From positions 1 through 64,000 of the forward strand of contig JAUZRX010000017.1 of the NCBI GenBank assembly GCA_030949985.1: a DNA stretch of 64,000 nucleotides. The letters are read 5' to 3'. The DNA comes from Acidobacteriota bacterium. GTDB lineage: Bacteria; Acidobacteriota; Polarisedimenticolia; J045. Both the position numbers and the translations under genes were made by a program. The notes beneath the pieces were generated by a model. That model did no database searches and was not told the DNA's origin. It was given only the letters and a program-made list of their open reading frames with translations. This document shows positions 7,061-17,099 of this stretch, piece by piece (the stretch's first letter is position 1; the number at the start of each line of letters is the position of its first letter).

Positions 7061-8821
7061 CTACAGGATTACAGTGAATTTCGAGCCCTGACCGAGTTCG
7101 GACTCGACTTCCACCGAGCCGCCGTGGAGCTTGATCAGGTGGCGGACGATGGCCAGGCCCAGGCCGGTGCTGCCCCGTTCTTGTGAGCGGGAGGGGTCGG
7201 CGCGGAAGAAGCGCTGGAAGACGCGTCCGAGATCCTCGGCGGCGATGCCCACCCCGGTGTCTTCGATGGTGATCGTTGCGCGTCCGTCCCGCCGCTGGCC
7301 GCTGATGCGCACGTGACCGCCTGGCCGGTTGAATTTCATGGCGTTGTCCAGCAGATTGACCAGCACCTGCTCGAGGCGCCTGCGGTCGGCCCGCACCTCG
7401 AGAGGACCGTCGAAGTCCACCTGCAAGACGAGCGCCTTGTCCCGGTAGCGGGGCAGCAGGCTGTGGGCGGCCTGCGTGGCCAGTTCGGCCGCATCGACGG
7501 TTTCCAGGTCGAGGGTGATCGCGCCCGTTTCGATGCGCGAGAGATCGCTCAGATCCGAGACCAGGTCGGTCATGCGCTCGACATGGCGCTCGATGGTCTC
7601 GAGAAAACGCCGGGCGGCCTGGGGGTCGTCCAGGGCTCCCTCGAGCAGGGTCGCGGCGGCGGCCCGGATCGAGGTCAGGGGCGTCTTCAGCTCGTGGGAA
7701 AGGTCGCCGATGAAACGCTGCCGAGTGGCTTCCAGGGCTTCGATGCGGGTCGTATCGAAGAGCAGCGCCACCACACCGATGGCTTTGCGCGAGCCGCTGC
7801 GCCGCAGGGGCAGAGTGGTGACCTCGTAGCAGGAGGCGGTGGCTCCCAGCGAGCGCAGGCTGCGGCGCGACTCTTCGCCCCGGTCCAGGGCCTGGTCGAT
7901 CATTTCCACCAGTTCCGGGTGGCGCACCACCTCGGTGACCAGGCGCCCGGTGGGCTCCTCGCCGACGGTGCAGATGGTCTGGGCGGTGGCGTTGACCAGG
8001 CGCACCCGGCGCCGGGCGTCGATCACCAGCACGCCCTCCCGCACTCCGCCGATCACCGAGTCGAAGAGATCCTGGCGGCGGCGCATCTCGCTGCGCCGTG
8101 CCGCCAGCGCGTCCCGCAGCCGCCGCAGGGCGGCGGTGAGGCGGCCCAACTCGTCCGGCGTGGCGGCGGGCAGGGGCGTGCCCTGTTCGCCCCGGGCGAT
8201 GCGGTCGGCGGCGTCGGCGAGTTTCTCGACCGGGCGCGAGATCCTGCGAATGCCCAGGTAGGCCAGCAGGGTGAAGAGCACCAGGGAAGCGAAAAACAGC
8301 CCCACCGCCGAGCCCAGGTATTCAAAGCGGGCGAGGGTCACTTCCCGTTCGGGCAGGGCGAGGCGCAGGATCACCGGCGGCGTGGGCTCGGTGACGAGGC
8401 GGGCCAGGTAGTAGTAGCTCTCCCCGGTGCTTGCCGACAGCCGGTGGGCCTCTCCCCAGCCGGTGGTCCGGGCCGCGATCACCTCGGGCCGGTCCGCGTG
8501 GTTTTCGAGCAGGGACAGGCCTTCGAGACCCATGCGGGAGTCGGCCAGCACCACGCCCCGCTCGTCGATCAGGGTCACCCGCGCCTCGAGCCGGGCTCCC
8601 CAGCCCTCGACGATCGGTTGCAGCTCCTCACTCGATACCAGGCCCTCGCGCCGTAATGCCTCCAGGCGGTCGGCAAGGAGGGCCGCCTCGTCGTGGAGCC
8701 GGGCGGTGTAGCGGGTCTTGACCGCGTTACCCACCACCCAGAAGGCGCCGGCCCCCGCCACCAGCGAGCCGATGGCGGCGACGCCCAGCAGGGAGAGCAG
8801 CAGCCGGTGCCTGAGCTTCAC
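7061..8821 (-). CDS. phoR: Phosphate-regulon sensor kinase PhoR
   Basis: A 586-residue membrane histidine kinase. Order: TM1 (about 8-30), extracytoplasmic sensor (30-165), TM2 (170-195), HAMP, a PAS domain (about 255-345), HisKA with FIGDLSHELKTPLTSI, and HATPase with N-box NLLDNAMKF, G1 EDTGVGIA and G2 GSTGLGLAIV. PAS followed by this HisKA sequence and the pst-phoU neighbourhood identify PhoR, which phosphorylates PhoB when phosphate is scarce. It begins four bases after the phoU stop and is the last gene of the unit, about 7.6 kb from phoB. In most genomes phoB and phoR are adjacent. The sensor is larger than in E. coli PhoR and resembles the Bacillus-type layout. Confidence 0.9.
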   Translation of the reverse strand: MKLRHRLLLSLLGVAAIGSLVAGAGAFWVVGNAVKTRYTARLHDEAALLADRLEALRREGLVSSEELQPIVEGWGARLEARVTLIDERGVVLADSRMGLEGLSLLENHADRPEVIAARTTGWGEAHRLSASTGESYYYLARLVTEPTPPVILRLALPEREVTLARFEYLGSAVGLFFASLVLFTLLAYLGIRRISRPVEKLADAADRIARGEQGTPLPAATPDELGRLTAALRRLRDALAARRSEMRRRQDLFDSVIGGVREGVLVIDARRRVRLVNATAQTICTVGEEPTGRLVTEVVRHPELVEMIDQALDRGEESRRSLRSLGATASCYEVTTLPLRRSGSRKAIGVVALLFDTTRIEALEATRQRFIGDLSHELKTPLTSIRAAAATLLEGALDDPQAARRFLETIERHVERMTDLVSDLSDLSRIETGAITLDLETVDAAELATQAAHSLLPRYRDKALVLQVDFDGPLEVRADRRRLEQVLVNLLDNAMKFNRPGGHVRISGQRRDGRATITIEDTGVGIAAEDLGRVFQRFFRADPSRSQERGSTGLGLAIVRHLIKLHGGSVEVESELGQGSKFTVIL

Positions 8822-8825
8822 GGAG

Positions 8826-9497
8826 CTACGAGCCTTCTTTGGACAGGCGGGGGTGGCGGACCACGGTGCCCTCCACCATGTAGATCACCTGCTCGGCCAC
8901 GTTGGTCGCCTGGTCGCCGATACGCTCGAAGTACTTGGCGACGAAGGTCAGCCGGATCGAGCGCGTGATGGTGGCGGGGTCTTCCATCATGTACGAGACC
9001 AGTTCGCGGAAGATGGCCTCCGTGCGGTGATCGAGTTCGTCATCGAGAGCGATGACTTCCCGCGCCTGCTCGGCGTCCCGCCGGACGAAGGCGTCCAGCG
9101 ACCCACGCACCATCTCCCGGGCCCGGTGGGCCATCTTCGGCAGGTCGATGAGGGGTTTGACGGGGGGCTCGGCTCCCAGCTCGATGGCCCGCTCGGCGGT
9201 GTTCACCGCCTGGTCGGCCATGCGCTCGAGTTCGGGGAGAATCTTCATCGCCGTGGTGACGAAGCGCAGGTCTCGGCCGGCGAGCTGGTAGCGGGCGAGG
9301 ATCTGCATCGCCAGCTTGTCGGCCTCCAGCTCCAGGGCGTCGATACGCAGGTCCTCGGTGATCACTTGGCGGGCGAGGTCGTCGTCGCGGCGGACGAGGG
9401 CTTCCACCGAGCGTTCGATGGCCTGCTCGACCAGCCCGCCCATGCGCTGAATCGTGGCGGCAAGTTCCTCGAGCTCCAGCTCGAATTTGCGTTCCAT
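8826..9497 (-). CDS. phoU: Phosphate signalling protein PhoU
   Basis: A 223-residue protein made of two homologous three-helix PhoU repeats (about 15-100 and 115-205). Metal-binding-type motifs are seen as ELERMADQAVNTAE in the first repeat and YFERIGDQATNVAE in the second. PhoU links Pst transport activity to PhoR kinase inhibition. It lies 16 bases after pstB and 4 before phoR, the expected place between transporter and sensor. Confidence 0.92.
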   Translation of the reverse strand: MERKFELELEELAATIQRMGGLVEQAIERSVEALVRRDDDLARQVITEDLRIDALELEADKLAMQILARYQLAGRDLRFVTTAMKILPELERMADQAVNTAERAIELGAEPPVKPLIDLPKMAHRAREMVRGSLDAFVRRDAEQAREVIALDDELDHRTEAIFRELVSYMMEDPATITRSIRLTFVAKYFERIGDQATNVAEQVIYMVEGTVVRHPRLSKEGS

Positions 9498-9513
9498 GGT
9501 GCCGTCTCCCCGA

Positions 9514-10290
9514 TCAGCCGAAACGGCCGGTGATGTAATCCTCGGTCTGCTTCTGCCGCGGATTGAGGAAGAGTTCGTCGGTTTTACCGAATTCGATCAG
9601 CTTGCCGAGGTAGAGAAAAGCCGTGTAGTCCGACGCACGGGAGGCTTGCTGCATGTTGTGGGTCACGATGACCAGGGTGTAGTCCTTCTTCAGTTCCTGC
9701 ATCAGCTCTTCGATGCGGGCGGTGGCGATGGGGTCGAGGGCCGAACAGGGCTCGTCGAGGAGGATCACTTCCGGTTCGATGGCGATGGCCCGGGCGATGC
9801 ACAGGCGCTGCTGCTGGCCTCCCGACAGGCCCAGGGCCGATTCCCGCAGGCGATCCTTGACCTCGTCCCACAAGGCTGCGCTTCTGAGCGAGCGTTCGAC
9901 GATCGCGTCGAGCTGGGCTGTTTCCCGTATGCCGTGGATCCTCGGCCCGTAGGCGATGTTCTCGTAGATCGATTTGGGGAAAGGATTCGACTTCTGAAAG
10001 ACCATGCCCACCCGCCGCCTGAGAGAGTTGACGTCGATTTCCGGATCGAAAACCGACTGTCCCTCGAAGCGAATGTCGCCCTCGATGCGCACCGAGTCAA
10101 TCAGGTCGTTGAGGCGGTTGATGCTGCGCAGCAGGGTCGACTTGCCGCATCCCGAGGGGCCGATGAAGGCCGTGATGCGATTCTTGGGCACCGTCAGGGA
10201 GATGTCGAACAGGGCCTGGGTCGACCCATACCACAGCGATAGCCGCTCGATCTCGAGCACGATGTCGCTGGGATTCGGCTGGACGCTCAT
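9514..10290 (-). CDS. pstB: Phosphate ABC transporter ATPase PstB
   Basis: A 258-residue ABC ATPase. Walker A is [16 protein letters not shown], the Q-loop region reads [12 protein letters not shown], the signature [14 protein letters not shown], and Walker [29 protein letters not shown] and the [16 protein letters not shown] tail are diagnostic of PstB. The ATG at 10290 follows an AAAGGCAG-like site. The frame continues upstream on the same strand into pstA in an unrelated frame. It supplies energy for high-affinity phosphate uptake through PstA and PstC. Confidence 0.93.
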   Translation of the reverse strand: MSVQPNPSDIVLEIERLSLWYGSTQALFDISLTVPKNRITAFIGPSGCGKSTLLRSINRLNDLIDSVRIEGDIRFEGQSVFDPEIDVNSLRRRVGMVFQKSNPFPKSIYENIAYGPRIHGIRETAQLDAIVERSLRSAALWDEVKDRLRESALGLSGGQQQRLCIARAIAIEPEVILLDEPCSALDPIATARIEELMQELKKDYTLVIVTHNMQQASRASDYTAFLYLGKLIEFGKTDELFLNPRQKQTEDYITGRFG

Positions 10291-10325
10291 CGACTGCCTT
10301 TCTGTCACGGGGTGAAACGAGGCGA

Positions 10326-11960
10326 TCATACCGCGGACCCCGCGTACTTGCGGCGCAGGTGGTTGCGGATCCAGATGGCGAGCAGGTTCATGGCCACCAC
10401 CACCCCCACCAACAACAGGGAAGTGGCGAAGACCAGGGGACGGGTGGCTTCCACGTTGGGGCTCTGAAAGCCCAGGTCGTAGATATGGAAGCCCAGGTGC
10501 ATGAACTTGCGTTCGAGGTGAACGTAGGGAAAGTGGCCGTCGAGGGGCAGCGCCGGGGCCAACTTGACCACGCCGACGATCATCAGCGGAGCGACCTCTC
10601 CCGCCGCTCGGGCCATGGCCAGGATCATCCCCGTCAGAATGCCGGGTGCGGCGGCGGGCACGACCACCTTCCAGATCGTCTCGAAACGGGTCGCGCCAAG
10701 GGCCAGCGAGCCCTCCCGCACGATTCGCGGTACGGCGGCCAGGCCTTCTTCCGCGGCCACGATCACCACCGGCACCGTGAGCAGGGCCAGGGTCAGACTG
10801 GCCCAGAGAATGCCGCCCGTGCCGAACGTGGGGGTGGGCAGGGCCTCGGCGAAAAACAGCTGGTCGATGGATCCCCCCAGGGTGTAGACGAAAAAGCCCA
10901 GGCCGAAGACGCCGAAGACGATCGAGGGTACGCCGGCCAGGTTGTTGACCGCGATGCGTACGATCTTGACCAGCAGGCCCTCCCGGGCGTATTCCCGCAG
11001 ATAGATCGCCGCCAGCACGCCCAGGGGAGAAACCGCGAAGGACATCAGGAAGACCATCATCACCGTGCCGAAGATGGCGGGGAAGACGCCCCCCTCGGTA
11101 TTGGATTCCCGCGGCTCGCCCAGCAGAAACTCGGCGCTGCGCGAGACGTAGAGCTTGAGCCGGCCCCATGCCGAAAGGGTGTTGGCCCGCACCATGCGCA
11201 CCACGTGGCCGGCGGGGATGGGCTTGAGCGTGCCGTCGGCGGCCTCCATCACCAGTTCTTCCCGCAGGAAATTCCGACGCAGTTCGGCCAGTCGGTCGGC
11301 CAGTTCCTCGTAGTGGCTGCGCCGGGCCAGCAGGTTGCGCTGGATGTCCGCCCGACGGGGATCGTCCGGTGCCGCGCCTTCCATGTCGAGCCGGCGCAAC
11401 TCGAGGCGGAAGTTTTCGATCTCCCGGTTGACCTCACCGATCTTCCGCTTTTCGAGCCGATGGATCTTCTCCAGTTCGACCTTCTTGCGGGCGTGCAGCC
11501 GCGGCCAGGCCGCGCGCGCCGCCTGGGGCGTGCCCGCGAGTGTCTGCTCGCCGGCGGAGATCGCCAGCAGTCGGCCGTAGAACTTGCCCCACTCCAACCG
11601 CTCGACCAGCAGCAGGTCGGCGGGGTACTCCATCCGGGCGATGCGGCTTTCGTCGATCCAGACGAAGTCGTGTCCCGTCAGGTCCCGGTTGCCCACCATC
11701 AGGCGGATGCGGTGCCGGAGAGCGGCGCTGTCGTCCTCGGCGGGAATCACCTCACGCTCGACGATTTCACCGGCCACCACGCTTTCGTCGGTGAGGGTCA
11801 ACTGCACCACCGGGCTCTGCCAGAAATAGCCCATGCCGTGGTAGAGCAACAGGCCCAGCAGGCCCGCCACCAACAGCAGGCACAACGCCAACGCACCGCC
11901 GCAGAGGGCGGTGGAGGTGATGCCGACCAGCTCGCTGAATGAACGCTTGCCGCGGGTCAT
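10326..11960 (-). CDS. pstA: Phosphate ABC permease PstA, long form
   Basis: A 544-residue permease, about 250 residues longer than E. coli PstA. One N-terminal helix (15-40) is followed by a 200-residue extracytoplasmic region. Part of it, about 130-230, is strongly charged with heptad-like spacing and is predicted coiled coil. The C-terminal half (from about 285) is the canonical permease with [19 protein letters not shown] and the EAA loop [20 protein letters not shown]. Long PstA proteins of this design occur in several Gram-negative groups next to long PstC. AGAGGAG precedes the ATG at 11960, and pstC ends 8 bases upstream. Confidence 0.9.
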   Translation of the reverse strand: MTRGKRSFSELVGITSTALCGGALALCLLLVAGLLGLLLYHGMGYFWQSPVVQLTLTDESVVAGEIVEREVIPAEDDSAALRHRIRLMVGNRDLTGHDFVWIDESRIARMEYPADLLLVERLEWGKFYGRLLAISAGEQTLAGTPQAARAAWPRLHARKKVELEKIHRLEKRKIGEVNREIENFRLELRRLDMEGAAPDDPRRADIQRNLLARRSHYEELADRLAELRRNFLREELVMEAADGTLKPIPAGHVVRMVRANTLSAWGRLKLYVSRSAEFLLGEPRESNTEGGVFPAIFGTVMMVFLMSFAVSPLGVLAAIYLREYAREGLLVKIVRIAVNNLAGVPSIVFGVFGLGFFVYTLGGSIDQLFFAEALPTPTFGTGGILWASLTLALLTVPVVIVAAEEGLAAVPRIVREGSLALGATRFETIWKVVVPAAAPGILTGMILAMARAAGEVAPLMIVGVVKLAPALPLDGHFPYVHLERKFMHLGFHIYDLGFQSPNVEATRPLVFATSLLLVGVVVAMNLLAIWIRNHLRRKYAGSAV

Positions 11961-11968
11961 GGACTCCT

Positions 11969-14185
11969 CTAGAGGTTGGCGTAACGACGCCGCAGGCGGC
12001 TCCGCACCACTTCCGCCGCGGTGTTGACGACGAAGGTCAGCAGAAACAGCAGCAGGGCCGAGAGAAAGAGCGTGCGGTAGAGGGTGCCCCCGAAGGGCGC
12101 CTCGGGAATCTCCACGGCGATGTTGGCCGACAGGGTGCGGAACCCGTTGAAGGGGTTCCAGTCCATGATCGGCGTGTTGCCGGTGGCCATCAGCACGATC
12201 ATCGTCTCCCCCACCGCCCGGCCGAAGCCGATCATGATGGCGGAGAAGATTCCTGGACTGGCGGTGGGCAGCACGATCCGGGTGACCGTCTGCCAGCGGT
12301 TGGCGCCCAGGGCCAGCGAGCCCGAGACCAGGTTGCGGGGAACATTCGAGAAGGCGTCTTCCGAGACGCTGAAGATGATCGGAATCACGGCGAAGCCCAT
12401 GGCCAGTCCGACGATGATCGCGTTGCGCTGGTCGAAGGGGATGCCCGAGGTGTTGACCAGCCACTGGGTGAAGGAACCGCCGAAGAGCAACCGTTCGGTG
12501 GGGCCGGCCAGCAGCGCCGCCGCGCCGGCGGCCAGCACGATCACCACCGCGAAGAACAGCACCTCCGTGCCGGGCCGCAGCCGGGCGCGCAGAGAGCGGG
12601 GCAGCCGCTCCCAGGCCAGCCCCGCGCCGGCCACCGCCAGCGGAAGGATCAGCAGGGCCAGCAGCAGCCCGGTGAACGAGCGCTCGATGCGGGGGGCCAG
12701 CCACAGGCCGGCGAGAAAGCCCAGCACCACGCTGGGCAGGGCGGCCATGATCTCCACCACGGGTTTGATGATGCGCTTCAGCGAGGGGTGGAGGAACTGG
12801 GATGTGTACATCGCCCCGAACACTCCCAGGGGAATGGCCAGGATCAGCGAGTAGAAGGTGCCCTTGAGGGTGCCGATCAGCAGGGGGACGAGGCTCAGCT
12901 TGGGCTCGAAGTCGTCGCTGCCGCCGCTGGACTGCCAGGTGTAGGAAGGCTCCGGGTAGCCTTCGTACCACACCTTGCCGAACAGGGCCCGCAGGCTGAC
13001 CTCCGGGTGGGGGTTGTCGATCGCCAGCGGGTGCAGCGCCGCTCCGTCCAGCAGCAGGGCTCCGTCCGCTTTCGGCGAGAAGAACGCGGCCCGCGGCGCG
13101 CCGTCGAGCACCTTCCCGGTCCACAGGGTTCGGCGCGAGGTGGCGTAGTAGAGCCCGGCTCCGCCATCGGCGTCGAGCGCGATGAAACCCTTGTTGCGGC
13201 GCGAGGCCAGGATCGAGCGAATGGCTCCCCGCCGGCCGCCGAACTTGTAGGCCCGCACCAGGCGCAGGCCGTCTTCGCCGCGCAGGGGAAACCATGTCTC
13301 CAGGGTGCCGTCGGCCCTGCCGGCCACCAGGGTGCCACCGCCGATCAGCACCTCGAGGGCGGTGATGGGGGCGCCCCCCGCCGGCCCGGTCGCCGGCGCC
13401 GAAGGGCCGTCGTCAAGATTCCAGGCGACCACGGCGCCGGTCGCGCATCCACCGAAGAGGCGTCGGTGATCGGGACCCAGGGCCAGCGTGTCGAGCCCCG
13501 CCGGGGCGGGCAGCAGGTAGCGACTTTCCTCCCATTCCAGCTCGCCGGTCAGGAAGTTCTCGGAGGCCTCCCGGCGCACCACGCTCACCCGGCCGTCGCG
13601 CAGGGCCGCGACGGTTTCGAGCCCTTCCGGGCTGCGCCCAGCGACGAAGGCGCGCACTGCTTCCGCGTCGGGCTCCGCGTCGGGCCAGGGGTCGACGGCC
13701 ACGGCCTGGCCGACGACGGGACGGATCGAGCGCCGGTCGCCCTCGAAATGCACGTCGAAAGCATAGGGAACGATCCAGACCCGGCCTCGCCGGTCGAGGG
13801 CGGCGAAGAGGGACGCGCCGGGCTCGGTGCGGGCCCGGTCGATGCCGACTCCTTCGGGCAGGGGCAGTTGCCAGCGGCCGAGTTCGGCGCCGTCGGCCAG
13901 GGAGAGACCCCGGACTCCCCCGTCCGCCTCGAGGAGCAGGGCGGTGGTGCGGTACTCGTCCTGCGCCAGGGCCAGCGTGGACTCTCCCGCCGCCGCCAGG
14001 GGCGGCAGCTGTTCGACCCGGGCGCCGGCGAACAGGGGCGCGACCTCCGCCAGGATGAAGAGCAGGATGCAGAGGATCGCGCCGATGATGGTCATCCCCC
14101 CCGCCATCACGGCCCAGCGGCCGAAACGATCGATCAGAGCGCGCCGGCGCGAGGTGGTGGAGGCGGGGGAGACGGGTCTGGACAT
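11969..14185 (-). CDS. pstC: Phosphate ABC permease PstC, long form with beta-propeller insert
   Basis: A 738-residue permease. After TM1 (about 25-50) comes a 350-residue extracytoplasmic region with repeating beta-strand and Gly-Asp turns, such as GGCATGAVVAWNLDDG and ALDADGGAGLYY. It reads like a WD40/PQQ-type propeller. The permease core starts near residue 415 (LIGTLKGTFYSLILAIPLG) and has the EAA loop VSGSLALGANRWQTVTRIVLP. The design matches long PstC proteins known in Pseudomonas-like bacteria. It sits 16 bases after pstS and 8 before pstA. The propeller might bind PstS or an extracytoplasmic ligand; that is inference. Confidence 0.88.
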   Translation of the reverse strand: MSRPVSPASTTSRRRALIDRFGRWAVMAGGMTIIGAILCILLFILAEVAPLFAGARVEQLPPLAAAGESTLALAQDEYRTTALLLEADGGVRGLSLADGAELGRWQLPLPEGVGIDRARTEPGASLFAALDRRGRVWIVPYAFDVHFEGDRRSIRPVVGQAVAVDPWPDAEPDAEAVRAFVAGRSPEGLETVAALRDGRVSVVRREASENFLTGELEWEESRYLLPAPAGLDTLALGPDHRRLFGGCATGAVVAWNLDDGPSAPATGPAGGAPITALEVLIGGGTLVAGRADGTLETWFPLRGEDGLRLVRAYKFGGRRGAIRSILASRRNKGFIALDADGGAGLYYATSRRTLWTGKVLDGAPRAAFFSPKADGALLLDGAALHPLAIDNPHPEVSLRALFGKVWYEGYPEPSYTWQSSGGSDDFEPKLSLVPLLIGTLKGTFYSLILAIPLGVFGAMYTSQFLHPSLKRIIKPVVEIMAALPSVVLGFLAGLWLAPRIERSFTGLLLALLILPLAVAGAGLAWERLPRSLRARLRPGTEVLFFAVVIVLAAGAAALLAGPTERLLFGGSFTQWLVNTSGIPFDQRNAIIVGLAMGFAVIPIIFSVSEDAFSNVPRNLVSGSLALGANRWQTVTRIVLPTASPGIFSAIMIGFGRAVGETMIVLMATGNTPIMDWNPFNGFRTLSANIAVEIPEAPFGGTLYRTLFLSALLLFLLTFVVNTAAEVVRSRLRRRYANL

Positions 14186-14201
14186 GGGTGGCGGGCGGGG
14201 G

Positions 14202-15161
14202 TCAGTCGACCAGCTTGCGTTCGGTGGTCACCAGCTTGTGGTTCAGGGGCAGGTAGCCGTCCTTGACCACGATCTGCTGGCCCTCCCGGGAGAGCACGAA
14301 GCGAATGAACTCCCGCACCAGGGGGTCCACCGGCCGGTTGGGAGCCTTGTTGATGTAGAGGTAGAGGAAGCGGGAGAGGGGGTACTTGCCGCTGAGCACG
14401 TCCTGGGTGCCCGTGCCGTAGAACTTCCCGCCCTTCTTCGACAGGGCGACGGTCTTGACCGCCGACGTCCGGTAGCCGATGCCGCTGTAGCCGATACCGT
14501 AGAGGTCTTCGGCGACGCCCTGCACCACCGAGGCCGACCCCGGCTGCTCCTTGACGGTGTCCTTGTAGTCACCCTTGCACAGGGCCTTCTTCTTGAAGTA
14601 GCCGTAGGTGCCCGAGGCGCTGTTGCGGCCGTAGATGCTGATCGGGCGGTCGGCGAAGCCGCCACCGAGACCCAGCTCGCCCCAGGTGCGGATTTCCGCG
14701 GGAGCGCCGCACTTACGGGTCTTGGAAAAAATCGCGTCCACCTGGGCCAGGGTCAGCTTCTCGATCGGGTTGTCCTTGTTGACGTAGACGGCCAGGGCGT
14801 CGATGGCGACCCGGACCGGCGTCGGCTTGTAGCCGAAGGCCTTTTCGAAGTCGTCGACCTCGGTGGGCTTCATCAGGCGGCTCATGGGGCCGATCTGCGC
14901 CGTGCCGCCGATCAGGGCCGGCGGGGCGGTGGACGAGCCCTTGCCCTCGATCTGGATCTTCACGTTGGGGTAGCGGGTCCGGAAAGCCTCGGCCCAGAGA
15001 GTCATCAGGTTGTTCAGCGTGTCCGAGCCGATGGAATTGAGGTTGCCGGAAACGCCGCTGGTCTTCTCGTACTTGCCGATGGCAGGGTCGACCTTGACGG
15101 CCTGGCCGAAGCTCGCCGCGGTGGTGAGAAAAATCATGCTGCCCACGATCCACGTCTTCAT
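14202..15161 (-). CDS. pstS: Phosphate-binding protein PstS
   Basis: A 319-residue periplasmic phosphate-binding protein of the PstS / PBP-like family. The signal peptide occupies about residues 1-20 and ends in AAS-FGQA. The N-lobe phosphate loop is seen in [12 protein letters not shown] and [11 protein letters not shown]. The second lobe has the conserved [14 protein letters not shown]. The ATG at 15161 has AGGAGAG seven bases upstream, better than the GTG two codons earlier. First pst gene of the unit, 31 bases after the mechanosensitive-channel gene. Confidence 0.9.
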   Translation of the reverse strand: MKTWIVGSMIFLTTAASFGQAVKVDPAIGKYEKTSGVSGNLNSIGSDTLNNLMTLWAEAFRTRYPNVKIQIEGKGSSTAPPALIGGTAQIGPMSRLMKPTEVDDFEKAFGYKPTPVRVAIDALAVYVNKDNPIEKLTLAQVDAIFSKTRKCGAPAEIRTWGELGLGGGFADRPISIYGRNSASGTYGYFKKKALCKGDYKDTVKEQPGSASVVQGVAEDLYGIGYSGIGYRTSAVKTVALSKKGGKFYGTGTQDVLSGKYPLSRFLYLYINKAPNRPVDPLVREFIRFVLSREGQQIVVKDGYLPLNHKLVTTERKLVD

Positions 15162-15192
15162 GCTCACTCTCCTGATCTGTCGTTGTCTGGTG

Positions 15193-16317
15193 TCATTGCG
15201 GAGGCGAGCTTGGCCGTCCGGGGTGACGGGATGGGGAAGATGATGTGTCGATCGTGTGACAAGCCTCCTCGAGCTTGAAGTGGAGGTCCCGCTGGGGGAA
15301 GGGGATCACGATCCCCTCCGCGGCGAAGCGCTTGTAGACGTCGGTATGCAGCAGGTCACTGACCAGCCCCCGGGCCCCGGGTTCGTCGATCCAGCACAGC
15401 AACTCGAAGTCCAGGCTGCTGTCCCCGAAGGCCCGGAAGCGCACCCGTGGGGCGGGGTCGGTGCAGACTTCCCCGGTGGAGGCGGCGACCTCTTCGAGAA
15501 CCCTCCGGACATGGTCCACGTCCGAGCCGTAGGCCACCCCCACCCGGATGCGAATGCGGTACTTGGGCCACGGGCCGCCGCTTTCGTTGATGATCTTGGC
15601 TCCTCCGATCACCGAGTTGGGGATGATGATCTCCACGTCGTCGCGGGTCAGCAGGCGGGTCGAGCGCAGGCCGATGTGGGTCACCTGGCCCCGGTCCTCC
15701 CCGTCGAGCACCACGTAGTCGCCGACCTTGTAGGGCGCGTCGATGAGGATGAAGACGCCGGCGAAGAGGTTGCCCAGGGTGTCCTTGGCCGCGAAACCCA
15801 CGGCGATGCCGATGATCCCGGCCGAGGCCAGCCAGGCGGTCAGGTCGATGTGCCAGATCAGGAAGGCGAAGTAGGCCGCCCCGCCCACGAGCACCACCCG
15901 CACCGTGTTGTCCAGCAGGGGAACGGCGCTGGCGTGGACCCGGCGCGTGGCCAGGGGGCCCGAGGAAAGGGCGCGGAGGACGGCGCTGCTCAGTCTCATC
16001 CCCGTGCCCAGCCAGATCACGAGCAGCAGGGTCTCCAGCAGCCGGGTGGCGCCGCTCACCGGCCCGGGGGGGAGGGCCAGCGGGGGCAGGGCGAGGATCA
16101 GGCCCGTGATCAGCACGGAGGCGAACACCGGGCGCCGCAGGATCTGGACCGCCTGGTCGTCGACGCGGGTCCGGGTGCGGCGGGCCAGGCGCCCGACCAC
16201 CGAGCAGAGGATCCACTCCACCACCTTGGCCAGCAGCAGGGCGCCGAGCAGGATCGCCAGGGACTGGACCCAGCCCACCGAACCCCACTCCGAGATCAAC
16301 CAGCTCAGGGTTTCCAT
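15193..16317 (-). CDS. MscS-type small-conductance mechanosensitive channel
   Basis: A 374-residue MscS-family protein. Four or five helices come first, ending with the pore-lining TM3 pattern [28 protein letters not shown] around 165-195. The beta domain follows ([29 protein letters not shown]), then the alpha-beta C-terminal domain. Such channels release solutes on osmotic down-shock; some relatives transport specific ions. It lies between phoB (89 bases) and pstS (31 bases) in the same direction, so it probably belongs to the phosphate-starvation unit, perhaps adjusting turgor or ion flow. The last 20 residues are Ser/Pro-rich and unlike the family. Confidence 0.88.
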   Translation of the reverse strand: METLSWLISEWGSVGWVQSLAILLGALLLAKVVEWILCSVVGRLARRTRTRVDDQAVQILRRPVFASVLITGLILALPPLALPPGPVSGATRLLETLLLVIWLGTGMRLSSAVLRALSSGPLATRRVHASAVPLLDNTVRVVLVGGAAYFAFLIWHIDLTAWLASAGIIGIAVGFAAKDTLGNLFAGVFILIDAPYKVGDYVVLDGEDRGQVTHIGLRSTRLLTRDDVEIIIPNSVIGGAKIINESGGPWPKYRIRIRVGVAYGSDVDHVRRVLEEVAASTGEVCTDPAPRVRFRAFGDSSLDFELLCWIDEPGARGLVSDLLHTDVYKRFAAEGIVIPFPQRDLHFKLEEACHTIDTSSSPSRHPGRPSSPPQ

Positions 16318-16406
16318 GGGGACGAGTCTACCCTGCTCGAGGAGTACGGGGCGGGCCGTTCAGCCAAGAGACGGTGCCGATCCGCTGCGGGGGGCTGTCG
16401 CCGGCT

Positions 16407-17099
16407 TCAGGTGTGGAAACGGTAGCCCACGCCGATGACCGTTTCGATGCGCCGGGACTCGGGGCCCAGCTTCTTGCGCAGGCGGCGGACGTGGGTGTCG
16501 ACGGTGCGGCTGTCCACACCGCTCGAGTAGCCCCACACCTCCCGCAGCAGGGTTTCGCGACCCTGAACCCTTCCCCCGCGCTGCATCAGGTGTTGCAGCA
16601 GTCGGAATTCGGTGGCGGTCAGGCTGATCTCGCGGCCCCCCACCTCGACCCGGTGGGCGTCGGGAAACAGCCGCAGGGAGCCCGCCGCCAGCGGTCCGCT
16701 GTCCGCCGGATCGCGCTTGCGGGCCCGGCGCAGCACCGCCTTGACCCTGAGCATCAGTTCCCGGGTGTTGAAGGGCTTGGCCACGTAGTCGTCGGCCCCC
16801 AGCTCGAGGCCCACGATGCGGTCGGTGTCCTCGCCGCGGGCGGTGAGCATCACCAGGGGGATGGGAGCGGTCTGGGGATTGCGCTTGAGGTGGCGACAGA
16901 TTTCCAGGCCGTCGAGGCCGGGCAGCATCAGGTCGAGGATCACGAGCTGGGGAGGGTCGGCCTCGATGGCCGCCAGGGCCGTGTCTCCCCGGTGGTAGAT
17001 TTCGGGCTGGAAACCCTCCCGCCGCAGGTTGTAATCCAGGATCTCGGCGATATCGGTCTCGTCTTCGACCACGGCGATGCGGATTGCGGGATCCATCAT
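16407..17099 (-). CDS. phoB: Response regulator PhoB
   Basis: A 230-residue OmpR/PhoB-class regulator. The receiver domain (1-120) has the acidic pair VVEDETD, phospho-acceptor Asp in LVILDLMLPGLDG, Thr in MLTARGED and Lys in YVAKPF. The winged-helix DNA-binding domain (140-230) contains LTATEFRLLQHLMQRGG and RTVDTHVRRLRKKLG. The pst context supports PhoB, activator of phosphate-starvation genes. The ATG overlaps the stop of the upstream oxidoreductase (ATGA), so both are co-translated. Its cognate phoR is at the far end of the same unit. Confidence 0.9.
   Translation of the reverse strand: MMDPAIRIAVVEDETDIAEILDYNLRREGFQPEIYHRGDTALAAIEADPPQLVILDLMLPGLDGLEICRHLKRNPQTAPIPLVMLTARGEDTDRIVGLELGADDYVAKPFNTRELMLRVKAVLRRARKRDPADSGPLAAGSLRLFPDAHRVEVGGREISLTATEFRLLQHLMQRGGRVQGRETLLREVWGYSSGVDSRTVDTHVRRLRKKLGPESRRIETVIGVGYRFHT

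Noticed and set aside
15170-15200. Possible Pho box upstream of pstS (CTGTCGT and GTGTCAT)
   Set aside because: The two 7-mers are 13 bases apart rather than 11 and are poor matches, so I do not call a PhoB site.
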